A stretch of 64,000 bases of DNA from Prosapia bicincta. Taxonomy: Eukaryota > Arthropoda > Insecta > Hemiptera > Cercopidae. The stretch is from positions 242,770,323 through 242,834,322 of the forward strand of contig JBAIZL010000005.1 in NCBI GenBank assembly GCA_036971475.1, read 5' to 3'. The notes below the pieces were generated by a model. It was not told the origin of the DNA, did not search any database, and saw only the letters and a list, made by a program, of their open reading frames with translations. The translations under genes were made by a program, and so were the position numbers. Of the stretch, positions 10,129-24,498 are shown in pieces; the stretch's first letter is position 1, and each line of letters opens with the position of its first letter.

Positions 10129-11634
10129 CAGGGATGTCCAACTGGCGGCCCGCGGGCCGCATGCGGCCCGCCATGCCATTTTATGCGGCCCACAAAGACT
10201 TATCAGACAAAAATATCACAAAAATACTTGAAATTTTGACAAGGATCTAATAATTTAATGATAAATTCTAATACTATACATGCTAGTTATAATTAAAATA
10301 TTTACTCGAATATATACCAGCAATGACAGGTAAAAAGTCTGGATTAATAGGATTACTTCAGGAGAATGGCGTTAACTGTCCGGCAATACACTGTGTTATT
10401 CATCAGGAAGCTCTACGTGGAAAATTCATCAAGCAGGATCAAGTTTTTAAACTTGTGATTAAGATTATAAATCTGAACAGAGTTGGAAACCGGGCCCTTT
10501 TACATAGGCAACTTAAGCAGTTTTTACAAGAAACGGAGGCTGAATATGGAGACTTGCTATTATATAACCATGTACGATGGTTAAGTGCTGGAAAGTGCAT
10601 GGAGCGATTATTTGCAATAAGAAAGGAAATCCCTGAATTCCTCAAGAAATATGTGCCATCTGACACCACTGAAATAGAAAAGAAGTTTGAAGATCCAGAA
10701 TTTTTAGTTCAATTAGCTTTTCTAACAGATTTGACTAATCATCTTAACATTTTGAACTTGAGTCTTCAAGGAAAAAATCAAACAATATCAGATTTGGCTG
10801 GAATCATCAATGGGTTTCGCATTGAGCTACAACTGTTCACACAAAATCTTGAAAACAAAAATCTTATACACTTTCCTAGCTGTCTTCAGTTAGCCGACAA
10901 ATTAAAAAACAATGATTTTTTAAGCTGCATCTGTCAAATTCAAGAAGTAATTGACGAGTTCAATACAAGATTTGAGGAAATTGAAGTCTCAAAAGTAGTC
11001 TCCTGCTTTACAGCAATCTTCTTGGAGCTACAATTGAAGACCAACCAGCTGACCTACAACTTGAATTATGTGATTTGCAGGGTGACATGTTTCTAATGAC
11101 CAGGCAAGAAAAGACTCATGACTTTTTTAAATTGCTTCCTAAAGAGAGATTCCCAAACTTGCGAGATTTTGGGCTAAAAATGTCTTCAATGTTTGGAAGT
11201 ACATACCTATGTGAAAGTGTTTTCTCATCTATGAAGTTTATAAAAAAACAAAATAGAAACAAGCTTTCTGATGTATCTTTACTCCATCTCATGAGGTTGG
11301 CTCACACAGAACTAGAGGTGGATATTCGTTCTTTGGTGGCTGCAGCTGATCGACCACAATGTTCACACTAAAATACTGTAATATACATTTTTATCCTCAT
11401 TTCAGTTGTGTTAATTGATAAAACTATTTTGTATTTTTCTTATTTGTATAGTTTTCTCTCACTTGAGTCTTGAGAAATATAAGCAATACTATTAAATTTT
11501 GTTTTATTTATTTATAAATTTTCATATGTTCTTGTTGCTATTTCAAACTAAAATTATATTACTACTATGTGGCCCGCAACAACGTACAAGGTTTTAATTT
11601 TGGCCCGCTATGCTATGAAAGTTGGACATCCCTG
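10129..11634 (+). mobile_element. hAT-type DNA transposon with intact TSD (1506 bp)
   Basis: Begins CAGGGATGTCCAAC and ends with the exact inverse GTTGGACATCCCTG, a perfect 14-bp terminal inverted repeat. Next to the ends are GC-rich GGCGGCCCGCGGGCCGC and TGGCCCGC subterminal motifs. It is flanked by an 8-bp duplication, GTCTAGAA (10121-10128 and 11635-11642), the hAT hallmark. The interior holds a frame-disrupted transposase of the GTF2IRD2/FAM200/ZBED-like group. The N-terminal transposase half is absent, so this is an internally deleted copy moved in trans. Confidence 0.9.
10323..11371 (+). pseudogene. hAT transposase, N-truncated and frameshifted (GTF2IRD2/FAM200-like)
   Basis: The first frame, 10323-11096 (257 codons), opens with MTGKKSGLIGLLQ, contains CPAIHCVIHQEALRGK and YGDLLLYNHVRWLSAGK, and matches the central part of vertebrate and insect GTF2IRD2/FAM200/ZBED-like transposases. 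The C-terminal hAT dimerisation part continues in another frame (to 11371), with FGSTYLCESVFSSMKFIKK. The frame shifts somewhere around 11000-11030, where family-like sequence moves to the second frame, and the first frame then runs on into nonsense. The BED zinc finger and the first catalytic region are missing upstream. The protein is not expected to be functional as it stands. Confidence 0.85.
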
Positions 11635-11642
11635 GTCTAGAA

Positions 11643-12894
11643 TGTTCTGAGCCGCTGTTTAAATACTGCTGTCAAAATTGAGTTATCATTTTTAATGCCA
11701 GTTTCCATAAATAAAGCTTATAATATGTCAAATGATATCTTGTATATAAAGTTAAGTGTGTACAATCAGTGAACAAGAAATAATTAGTGTATGTTAATTA
11801 TCGTGCGATTATAAGTCTTTTTAGCTAAACTGCGCTAAAATCTGTAGGTTTTATTTAGTACAGTTTTCAATTAGTAAATAAAATATGACTGCTCTCATAA
11901 AACTACGTTTACCCTACTAGTCACATGCAATCAGAATATTCAAAAACAATTTTTATAAAGTAAATGCAAGATAAATTGTTAAACCACACAATAAATCACA
12001 CTTAGTCATTTCGTGCCTGTGAGCTACAACGGCAGTAGTATTTTGACAGAAATTGCAGGACGGTAGTTGAAGTAGTAGTTAATAAATACTGAATCATCTT
12101 TCGTTAATCTCTGTATTGTATAACAAGAACCTAAATGACATCTGTGCGAGTGTTGTCAGTTTATATTACGATATCAGGCTGTCTGGTGTAAACAAACATA
12201 GTTCCAAGCCAAACAAAGATAAAGGCTCGCACTCCACAAGTACTCTTATGGACGAAGGCCCGAAAAACTGACTTTCTGCATTCTATCTTTTCCATCCCTT
12301 TCTCTCATTTACATACGGCGTAAACGTAAATAATTTATGGTATTCTCCCAACGTCAAAATGGTCGTATAAAGACGGAAACATTTGTTTCTATCCTCGACT
12401 TTAGCAGCTGGTAGTCTATATTTTATTTTATTAATATGTTTATTGAATACATTGGTATTAACTTTTAGTGAATATTTATGGCGGAGGCCATATTAAATGT
12501 TACATCTGTTAATACATGTGTTGTAGACTTGTGGTAACATGTTTGCAATGTTACCAAATTGTAACAAACTACAGCAAATAATAGTCACTTTTAGATTCTT
12601 AAAATTGGATAGAGATGCTATGACAATTAATTTGAAAAGCAAGTTAAGTTAAAAAATAAATACTTAATCGATCCTATAGTATCTAAGAACCTCAAGGGAA
12701 AAGTATGAGATGCATTGACCGGAACATTAAGATAAGTTTGGTCTGCCATCAAGTAAACAAACGCGTCAGAATGGGTTTCAGATTGTCGGCTGTTTATGTT
12801 CCCATATCAGAATTACTCAAAAATAGTTTGAAAAATATATAAATAATGTAGCAAAGATTGAACACGTGGATATATACACACATTCTATGACCAT
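11643..12894. other. Non-coding interior of foldback element
   Basis: AT-rich, no coding or RNA gene seen on either strand. Confidence 0.6.
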
Positions 12895-13130
12895 TAGGGC
12901 AAAACATTTTAAGTACTTATTTAAGGATACATGTATCATAGGTGTTAATATGCTAATTAAACTAGAGAGCAGTTCAGGCGGTTTAAGCAATGGTAAATAT
13001 ATAAAATTCTTCATTTCTACATCTCTGAAGATTATATGTCAGGATATAGTTCTTCCCAATGTATATTGCAGTGTAGCTAGGAATCAAAACGTTTTCAGTA
13101 AGCAATGTAATCTATTATGTTTATCCTCGA
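12895..13130 (+). repeat. Inner inverted repeat, left copy
   Basis: From AGGGCAAAACATTTTAAGTA to about GCAATGTAATCTATT this segment is inverted, with scattered differences, at about 14520-14762. Shared blocks include ATACATGTATCATAGG, GAGAGCAGTTCAGGCGGTTT and CCCAATGTATATTGCA. The midpoint of the pair is about 13828. Confidence 0.8.
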
Positions 13131-13237
13131 TATTCTAGTCCCAAGAGTAACTTTGATGTCTATGGGATTTTCACTCACTTTAGAGTTGCATGAAAAACTG
13201 TTGAAAAGTACGGTGATCATTGGTAAGGAAACAAATA

Positions 13238-13330
13238 CAGTAGTGCATGGGTAATTCGAGGTAGATGGCACCGAGACACCGTCGGATTACCGAAAACTTG
13301 GATTACACGGAAATAGCTTCCTGTACACTA
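13238..13330. repeat. Pogo/Tigger-like terminal fragment
   Basis: TACAGTAGTGCATGGGTAAT followed by GATTACCGAAAAC and GGATTACACGG lines up with the left end of the complete pogo-type MITE at 48361. No partner end was found nearby. Confidence 0.4.
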
Positions 13331-14519
13331 GAAAAAAAACTGGAGTTCTATTGAACCTAATACTATAATTAAGAATGCACAAAATACGTATGTAGAACTT
13401 TATTGATTACAGTACATGCATAAATTAATGTTGCTTATCTCTTCAAGACTACTGTACTGATTCTTGCTTGCGGGGATACCATACGATATAAATACCATAC
13501 TAAGTGTCGGCAATTATTGCTAAAAAAAAAGCCGATGCCCATTGTAACCTTTATCAGGACGCCCAATGTTTTGATCGTAGATAGTCTTTTTGTTCGCCTA
13601 CCATAAAAATGAAACGAGATTATCAGTAAAATTTCAGTAAATCTAAAGTATAGTGAAAAATTACCGTGATCATCGGTAGTAAATATTTATGATTATCAAC
13701 GTCTAAAGATTGACTACAAAACGTTTTATAAGCTCTTGGTTAGGATTGCTTAACTGAAGTAATTTTCTATCAACGAAAAATAGAGAATATTCAAATTGAA
13801 ATATTAAGTTTGTAATTAGGAGTTATTTATTAACTGGTATTGCTAGTAGTAGGATTCGTAAAATATATAAACAAAGGAGACAGTTTTGAGAAGTGATTGA
13901 GTATTAGCAGACTTTGTCTTGAGATTAGACACAGCCGAACGAACTAAAATCATTCTGATACTAACTATAAAAATGTATGTAACATGTCGACCGAAGGACG
14001 GAGAGATTTTTTAAAGTGAAAAAAAATCTACAAAACAGTCATTTTTTACGTCTTGTTTTTTTAACAAGAAGTACCATCATAGTGACTAATTTCATTCTGT
14101 CACTCTGCATAACGCTATTTTACAGCTAGTTTCTGAAGACTGGTTCCTCAGCTATATTCGCCAAAATATTTGTAATTTTTTTCACCATAATAATAATAAA
14201 TCAAATTGTAGATATGCGAGCCAGGAGGGATACGGTTTAATATAGAATTAAAGAAGAAGATTAAAATATACTTAAATCTTAGCAGATATAATTTCAGGTG
14301 CATTCAATGTGTCTTGATGAAAGTAACATCACAATCAAGGTGAAATGTCATCCTTTAGGAACATATCTAAGGGAGGAATTAAATAAATTTTTTAACATGG
14401 CAACAACGACTACCAGGAAAATTTAATGAATGTAGTTAAAGAAGAACTTTTAGAAAAAATAGGTCTTTACTCAAACACAATTACACCTATAATAACTTAT
14501 GACAAATCAAATATGGTGG
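13331..14519. other. Non-coding spacer between inner inverted repeats
   Basis: AT-rich sequence around the symmetry centre of the large element. No transposase or other gene was recognised. Confidence 0.55.
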
Positions 14520-14762
14520 ATAAATAAAATAGATGTATTACATTGCTTACCGAAATCGTTTTTCACCGTGATGCCTAGCTACAATGCAATATACATTGGG
14601 AAGAACTATATCCTTACATAATATTATATTCTTTAGAGATGTAGAAGTAAAGAAGTATATTTACCATTGCTTAAACCGCCTGAACTGCTCTCTAGTTTTA
14701 TTGGCACAAAACCACCTATGATACATGAATCCCTGAATAAATACTTAAAATGTTTTGCCCTT
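14520..14762 (-). repeat. Inner inverted repeat, right copy
   Basis: Reverse-complement partner of 12895-13130; includes AAACCGCCTGAACTGCTCTC and CCTATGATACAT. It contains small insertions relative to the left copy. Confidence 0.8.
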
Positions 14763-16504
14763 ATCTTGGTAAAATATTTATACTGATTGATAGTGGCACT
14801 AAAATGTCATATCTGCGTGAAAATTTTACTCCTTGTTAGAATACTATATGCACTCTTTTAAAGCATATGCTCACAGAAAAATAAAACAGTTTTTTTGTTA
14901 CATTTGGCTGTCGTAAGTACAGAAATACTATTATTTGAATGTTTAATTTTTTTATTCGAAAATGGTAATTTGTGCTCGTTTGAACCTATAAACTAGAGAT
15001 GTGTTCAATGGGCCTCATTGAACAAGAAATTAACATTAGATGAGATTCGACCATATAAAAGCCTTCTTTTATTTACAATGTACAATATAAATAGATTTTT
15101 CTGGTTACCTACCTGAGGTAAAGGTGATACAATATTTGTTGTTTTTCTACTATAGGCCTAACTTTAAAAACTTACTGTAAATAAACTTTATGCCAACCCT
15201 TTACTTATCTTTTATTATTTTTTTACAAGCAGTAAAAACTATAAATTGAAATTTTCATTTTTTTAATACACTGAAGAAGAAATGTTGAAGAAAATTCGAT
15301 GAATTAGTCTAAAATTTCTGCAAAATCATTCTTAAACTGCAAAAACTCTTAAAACATTGTAACACGAAAGAAATAGAATTTAAAAATTGTGGCAGAAAGC
15401 TCAATGAGATAAAATAAATTTATTGAGAATAAATGTACTTTCGTAAAGTAAGGATATAGGAGGAGTTAGTGTACTAACTCTAAGACCGATAATTAAATGA
15501 GAAATTCAGAAGAAAAAAGCCTTTATCCCTTATCCCGTGCAGTGCACGCCTGGAAATCTAGATTGAATATTGTTAAAGATGAAACCGTTCATTTAGTTGC
15601 AGATCTATTGAGGGTTTTGAAAACATGTAACCAATCCAGAGGATCGATGGATACCGGTCTACACCTAACCTGCTGATTCACAATACAATCGTCTACTTGC
15701 ACTCCCGTATTTTTGTTACTATGACACTATGTTTACTGACAGAACTATTCCTAAAATTCGACAGAGCACTGAACACCTTCATTGGAGCGAGGAAATTTTA
15801 AAATAGCAACCTAGCGGCGGTGGATTTATTAATTTTAATTTTTTCCAATGGCCTGGAAGAAACAGACACGAGGAACGCGACCCGTAAGGCATAGATTTAG
15901 CAAGTGCCTCCCTTTTTTTCCAAACATACGTAAAAGAGATTAATACCTTTTATAAGACAGTGCCGTGTGTACTAACCTAAATAAAGAAATGACTTAAATT
16001 GAGGGTTTAAATTTATTTGTGAACATTTGTTTTTATTAAAAACAATAAATTTGTTAAGTTTAATTTCGTTAATTCATATTAAAAATAACAACAAATAATA
16101 GAATTGTAACAATCAAAGTGACAATTTCTAATACAACTATGTACTATTGTAGCCGAAACGAAACTGATTGTAAAGAGACGTCCCGTGTGGTTGTATGTTG
16201 AAAGTAGGTGGAGAAATGGTGGTATAAATTTCACATTGTAACACGTGACCAATTAGCGCCTGGAATCGATCCCGTCATGACGTGTTTGTGTAACGTTTAT
16301 TTTCGATCTCTGAAGGATGACCACATCATTCATTATTATCAGTTTTAATCGTGTGACAGGGACCATGATAGTTACTTCATGATAATATCTGTTTATTCCA
16401 GCGAGTTTATTCCCTCCAAAAGATAAAAATACCAAAATAAAATCTTATTTGGTTGAATGTTTCACTTTATAAGCCATAATATTCTACTTTTATTTTACCT
16501 TCTG
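14763..16504. other. Non-coding interior of foldback element, right side
   Basis: No gene seen; AT-rich sequence leading into the right tandem array. Confidence 0.55.
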
Positions 16505-18235
16505 AAATTTTTACCCTAATTCACCAGTTGCTACTAGCATAGAGCATGACCCGTGCATTCCCATTGACGTTCGATAACTGTAAAAGACAACAACATTAAA
16601 AGACCCGAGTGATAATTTTTTCTTGTTATGTTGTCTTCTGCTAATGTTACCCCCAATCATACTTCTTCTAGTCCCGTAGAGGCATAACTTTGTATCCGCG
16701 TTTAATATTGAAGACGGTATTGGACTAAGCACCTTCCAAAACACTACGATTGATCATTTTCTAGCTTTGTTTTGCCTAATCACATTTATACTCCAAATCA
16801 TCATTTGCTACTCCCATAAAGGATCATCCGTGTATCCACATGACGTTCGATAATGGTAAAAGACTCAGCACCATTAAAACCCCCCGAGTTATCATTTTCC
16901 ATGGTTTTTTTGCCTTCTGAAAATTTTACCGCAATTGACCCTTTTTCTACCCGTAGCGCCACACCCGTGCATCCCCTTATAATATTGAAGTCGGTATTTT
17001 ACTCAGCAACCTCCAAAACACTACGATTGATCATTTTCTAACTTTGTTTTGCTTTCTCACAATTATACCGCAATTCATCGTTAGCTACTCCCATAGAGGG
17101 TCACCCGTGTATCCCCATTGACGTTCGATAACGGTGAATGACTCGGCGCCATTAAAACCCATCCGAATGATCATTTTCAATTGTTTTTTGCCTTCTGACA
17201 ATTGTACCCCAATTCACTAATTTTCTACTCCCGTAGAGCCACATCCATGCATTCCTGATTAATATGGGAGACGGTATTAGACTCAGCTACCTCCAAAACA
17301 CTACGATTGATCATTTTCTAGCTTCGTTTGGCCTTCCCACATTTATATTCCAAATCATCATTTGCTACTCCTATAGAGGATCACTCGTGTATCCCCATGA
17401 GGTTCGATAATGGATAAAGACTAAGCACCATTAAAACCCCCCGAGTGATAGTTTTCCATGGTTTTTTTGCCTTCTGACAATTTTATCCTAATTGACCCTT
17501 TTCTACTCCCGTAGCGCCACACCCGTGCATCCCCTTATATAATTGAAGACGATATTTTACTCAGCAACCTCCAAAACACTACGATTGATCATTTTCTAAC
17601 TTTGTTTTGCTTTCTCACAATTATACCCCAATTCATCGTTAGCTACTCCCATAGAGGGTCACCCGTGTATCCCCATTGACGTTCGATAACGGTGAATGAC
17701 TCGGCGCCATTAAAACCCATCCGAATGATCATTTTCAATTGTTTTTTGCCTTCTGACAATTGTACCCCAATTCACTAATTTTCTACTCCCGTAGAGCCAC
17801 ATCCGTGCATTCCCGATTAATATGGAAGACGGTATTGGACTCAGCTACCTCCAAAATACTACAATTGATCATATTCTAGCTTTGTTTTGCCTTCTCACTT
17901 TTATACTCCAAATCATTATTTGCTACTCCCATAGAGGATCACCCATGTATCCCTATGACGTTCGTTAACGGTAAAAGACTCAGCACCGTTAAAACCCTCC
18001 GACTGATCATTTTCTAGTTTTTTTTGCCTTCTTTCATTTTGACCCCAAGTCACTCCTTTACAACTCCCATAGAGCGAAAACCGTTCATCCCCGTTTTATT
18101 TTGTTCACAGTAGTGGACTCAGCATCCTTAAAAACACCCCAATTGATTATTTCCTAGCTTTTTTGGGGTTCTGATATTCTACCCTAATTGATCTTTTTGC
18201 TACTCCTGTAGAGGCACACACTTGTATCCCCGTCA
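16505..18235 (-). repeat. Right-arm tandem array of ~140-bp units with higher-order structure
   Basis: Reverse-orientation relatives of the left array; on the plus strand the landmarks are CTACTCCCATAGAGG, GACGTTCGATAA, ACTACGATTGATCATTTTCT and TGCCTTCTGACAATT. Two unit types alternate, making ~280-bp dimers. The block around 17100-17330 recurs almost exactly near 17645-17870, so a four-unit (~550-bp) higher-order unit is present. Confidence 0.85.
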
Positions 18236-18716
18236 GCTTTCGATAGTTGTACACGTTTATGAAAACTAACAACCAGGACTTATGTTAGTTGAGTAAATAA
18301 TTGGCCAGCTGAAATGAAGAAGGGACATTCTAATGTTTATGTTTTCACCGTGATTACACACACCCAGTGTCTTACAGTCTAAACATTTGACTAGTCAGAC
18401 AGTCGCACTATAGTGGCAACACTGTTGGTTCTCGTATCGTTAGTGGCGTGGGAATAATATACACACCGGCTGCCATATTGTTATTAGACTGAACGAAAAT
18501 ATACACTGGCTGCCATATTGATGCCTAAATGAAATGCTGCCATATTGATAGTACTTCAGTCAATTTTGTATTTTTAAGATTTTATGAAATTAAAGTATAT
18601 GGAGTAGTATCATGTTTATTAGAAATAAATTATACACGACGAAAAACATTCATACTTCACTCTTGCAAATGGCTGCCATGTGGTTGCAAAATGAAATGCT
18701 GCCATATTGATAGCGG

Positions 18717-18723
<7 letters not shown>
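18236..18723. repeat. Outer end of right arm with repeated GGCTGCCATATTG motif
   Basis: CTGCCATATTG recurs at about 18471, 18510, 18537 and 18699, and a variant lies at 18671. The last part matches the left outer end at 7252-7320 in inverse. Confidence 0.55.

Positions 18724-18788
<65 letters not shown>
18721..18788. repeat. (TA)n microsatellite
   Basis: About 34 uninterrupted TA units at the right end of the foldback element. Confidence 0.95.
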
Positions 18789-18790
<2 letters not shown>

Positions 18791-20329
18791 GAATTATATT
18801 CAACATTTATACAAAACAGTAACTAAATTACTTCGATTAGTTGATCAAGTTCATCTCTTGCAGCTTTTCTAAATATACTAAAATATTTTCCATTAAATTT
18901 TCCATTAGTCTTTTATTTTTAAATAAATATTACTATTATTAATCAGAAGTTGACCAAAATCTTCTTGCATACTACGTGGTGAACGTGAAGCTACGAGCAT
19001 CTGGTTGAACCTGAAGCTACGAGCATCTGGTTCAGGTCTGTACTCTTTCTAATCACATTCACCATTTCAGTCCGAAAGTAACTGCTTTGCGTTTTATGCG
19101 AAGCATTGTTGTAGTTTATATGGTGGAATAAATCACAATAACATTTGAAACAATTATACGTTCCAATAAACATACTCAAAATTATGCAATAGAAATAGCA
19201 ACAAATGCAAGTTGGACTGTTTCCAAGTTACAGTAGGTCAGCTGTCTCTCGTTTTCCTTGTACTAAAGTTGGAAAAATGTTCCCGACAGCCACACAAGTA
19301 GATATCATTGTTGGCAGGATAATATTTTAGACAATAAGCTTTATTGTAGTTTGTTGGATGGTTTTTAAAATGAAAAACAGTTCAATTATTTATACCAACT
19401 GTTTTTTCTTCAACAATAAATAGATAAATAGTGGTAAAGGGAGGTATTTTGCTTAGCGGTATGTGTGTAAGAAAAATATATTTACTTTGAAGCGAAAAAC
19501 TAACAACATATTATGATTCAAAACTAAAAGCAACAAAAAATGTGATTATTATGTAATGAAACTGTAGGCTGTGTGAACCCTTACATATGAATAATTATTT
19601 ACTTACCCTTTGCCAAAGTTGATTTTATGCAAATTGATGCAAATCAACAAATTTATATGACGCCATAACTTCAAGTCTATCTCGCATAGAGTTGACACTG
19701 TATGATAATTCATAAATCCGGAATAACATGGGAAGTGCACCTAGAAAATCTTCTCACAGAGTGCGCTGTAAAGGTTTAAACATCTGGAATGAGGAGTTTA
19801 GTCGTAATAACACCAGGAATGAAAATAAGTACATTTCAAGAAGGAATAAAATGAATATAGGAGAAATACTACTGTTAGAGGGTTATAATTGAGTTACCAG
19901 GGTTTTTGAAACATTTCTGAATTAATATTGATTTTAAACTGCACTAAAAGGCACAGTTTATCGAGCAACTCTCGCTCATTACATAAATTTAAAGCTATGT
20001 CTCTGAAGTAAAACTGGAGTTTTCTTTTAATGAGTCAAAATGTGTAAGAACAAATAAATTAGATTGCCTTATAGGCAGAACATTATCCGATTATTAACAC
20101 TTTTGCTTGTATTTTACAATATCTGTGAAACTAAAAACCTATTTATTTGTTCATAAGTGCATTTGCTTGAAGTAAACATCTTCCTTACCAAGGAAATATT
20201 TTGTTTACCCACTACATGGAAATCTACACATTTGTATTTTTAAATTGTTTGTTGAATTGTTTATGAATTTCCTCAACATTATGTTAATTTTTACCAAAAA
20301 TATTTGTCACAAAAGGTAATAAACCTTTA
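18789..20329. other. Intergenic/non-coding sequence
   Basis: AT-rich. A short duplicated phrase (GAAGCTACGAGCATCTGGTT) occurs at about 18988 and 19011. No gene recognised. Confidence 0.5.
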
Positions 20330-20765
20330 TTAAACCCCTTTTATAATCTCCATCTTAACCTTTCCAACTCTCCTCCTTAACCTACGCGAATTTCCTCCTT
20401 TTCCTATGCCACCTTTCTCTTTTACCTTTGCCACTCTATTTCTTTACCTTTTCTATCATCTTTCCTTTTCTACATTCTTACTTTACATTTACCATTTTAT
20501 TTCCTTACATTTACTATCCTCCTCCTTTACTATTGCCACCCTCTTTACCTTTGTTATCCTCCTTCTTTGCCGTACTACTCCTTTATTTATGCCTCTCTTC
20601 CCATTTATTTTTCATTTCTTTCCTATCCTTTGCCACTCTCTTTCCTTATTTTCGTATTCTCCTCATTTATCATTGTTCTCTTCTTTATTACCTTTTTTTC
20701 CTTCTCCCTTGAAATTGGAACTTTTCTTCTTCATCTTTGCCCCTCTCTTTACTTTCCACTCACAA
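20330..20765. repeat. Pyrimidine-rich degenerate repeat tract
   Basis: About 430 bp of C+T-rich sequence built on degraded CCTTTGCCACTCTCTTTCCTTA-like phrases. The strand bias leaves several frames open (Phe/Leu/Ser-rich), which are not genes. Confidence 0.8.
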
Positions 20766-20789
20766 ACTGAAGTCTGACTTGACTTTGAC

Positions 20790-21170
20790 AGTGACAATCG
20801 CCTTAGCTAACTCCATTCGCATGACATGTCCTTCAGAAAAGAAAATGCATGTTGAATTTTGGATGGTTCTACTTAATGACAACGCCCGTTCTCACAGTGC
20901 TTATGCAACTCAACTATTCCTTCAGTATTACCGATCACCCTTTACAGAGTCCCAACCTAGTGCCGATTTACTTCCATCTTTTATCTAAACTGACGAATTT
21001 GCCGATAAAGCAGTGCTTACAAATTAATAAAGCGCCTCAAGGAATTGATACGTCGCATTTATAATCGTTTGCGGAAACATTTTATGAAGAGGAGCAAATA
21101 CGCTTGTCCACATGCACGACAAATACCTCAATTGCCAAGGTAACTGTGTCTATAAGGGAACATAATTGCG
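20790..21170 (+). pseudogene. Decayed mariner-like transposase C-terminus
   Basis: Recognisable mariner pieces appear in shifting frames. LLNDNARSHSAYATQ corresponds to the (D)NARPH segment with the second catalytic Asp. HPLQSPNLVPIYFHLLSKL corresponds to HPPYSPDLAP.DFHLF..LK with the third Asp region. Near 21105, LVHMHDKYLNCQGN resembles the C-terminal LV.RYDKCLN..G motif. At least two frameshifts separate these, and the third catalytic Asp appears lost (SPNL instead of SPDL). The N-terminal helix-turn-helix half and terminal inverted repeats are not visible. It is an old, inactive copy. Confidence 0.65.
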
Positions 21171-24003
<2,833 letters not shown>

Positions 24004-24006
24004 TAA

Positions 24007-24093
24007 AAACAACATAGGTTATTCAAATAGAGTAATATTTATTAATTTATAAATTAATAAATATTCTTGTATTTGAATAACCTATGTTGTTTA
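24007..24093. repeat. Short near-perfect palindrome beside microsatellites
   Basis: AACAACATAGGTTATTCAAAT at 24009 is inverted at 24071-24091, with the AT-rich centre near 24050. Arms are about 43 bp. A third copy of the arm lies at 29449-29492 beyond the BEL insertion. Confidence 0.85.
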
Positions 24094-24113
24094 AAATTAT
24101 TAAACAAGAAAAC

Positions 24114-24116
<3 letters not shown>

Positions 24117-24168
<52 letters not shown>

Positions 24169-24177
24169 ATATATATA
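24117..24177. repeat. (TA)n microsatellite, split by BEL insertion
   Basis: TA run with one GTATG interruption, ending at the BEL LTR. It resumes at 29372, so the element landed inside the microsatellite. Confidence 0.92.
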
Positions 24178-24435
24178 TGTTGTTTCTATAAACTTTTGAC
24201 ACTGCCGCTACAGGCGGAACACTCGTCATATTTATATAATTATGCTGGTAATAAAACTTATTTCATATTTAAACACTATTTATTACTTCACATCTTTCTT
24301 AAAACAAAACTCTAAACAAAGAAACTGAGAAAAACCTAAAACAATTACAAATCATCTGTTAATTTATATAATGTTCTTTTTCTTTTTTTTTCATAGAGGA
24401 TTGTCATAGAGTATTATATTATTGCATTCACAACA
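24178..24435 (-). repeat. BEL 3' LTR (258 bp)
   Basis: Identical by eye to 29114-29371 (constant offset 4936); TG...CA termini. Confidence 0.96.
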
Positions 24436-24450
24436 TACTCCCACCTTTTG
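24436..24450 (-). other. Polypurine tract of BEL element
   Basis: On the minus strand AAAAGGTGGGAGTA lies directly upstream of the 3' LTR, the expected plus-strand priming site. Confidence 0.8.
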
Positions 24451-24498
24451 AGTTATGGTTTAACTCAAAACATTAAAAAATAGTATATTGTTAAAAGA

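Larger units (their letters stand above)
7249..18723. mobile_element. Giant foldback-like inverted-repeat element, non-autonomous
   Basis: The two ends are related in inverted orientation. Left 7252-7320 and the reverse complement of 18660-18723 share a TATATACA(G/T)CC(T/C)GCTA(A/T)CAATA block, an ATTTTGCA block and GGCAGCC motifs. Inside these ends, the left array (7735-9235) and right array (16505-18235) contain the same ~140-bp repeat family in opposite orientation. Total span is about 11.5 kb, or about 10 kb without the nested hAT. No transposase frame is visible. Long tandem-repeat-bearing inverted ends resemble Drosophila Foldback/Galileo organisation, but superfamily cannot be assigned. 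Exact termini and target duplication are obscured by flanking TG/TA microsatellites and the abutting gypsy LTR. Confidence 0.55.

Noticed and set aside
12817..13138. Overlapping plus and minus frames of 65-90 codons
   Set aside because: Lie in the inner inverted repeat; the partner copy does not keep the frame open.
20406..20777. Three overlapping Phe/Leu/Ser-rich plus frames resembling membrane proteins
   Set aside because: The pyrimidine-rich tract biases all frames to hydrophobic codons; no start context, conserved motif or frame preference.
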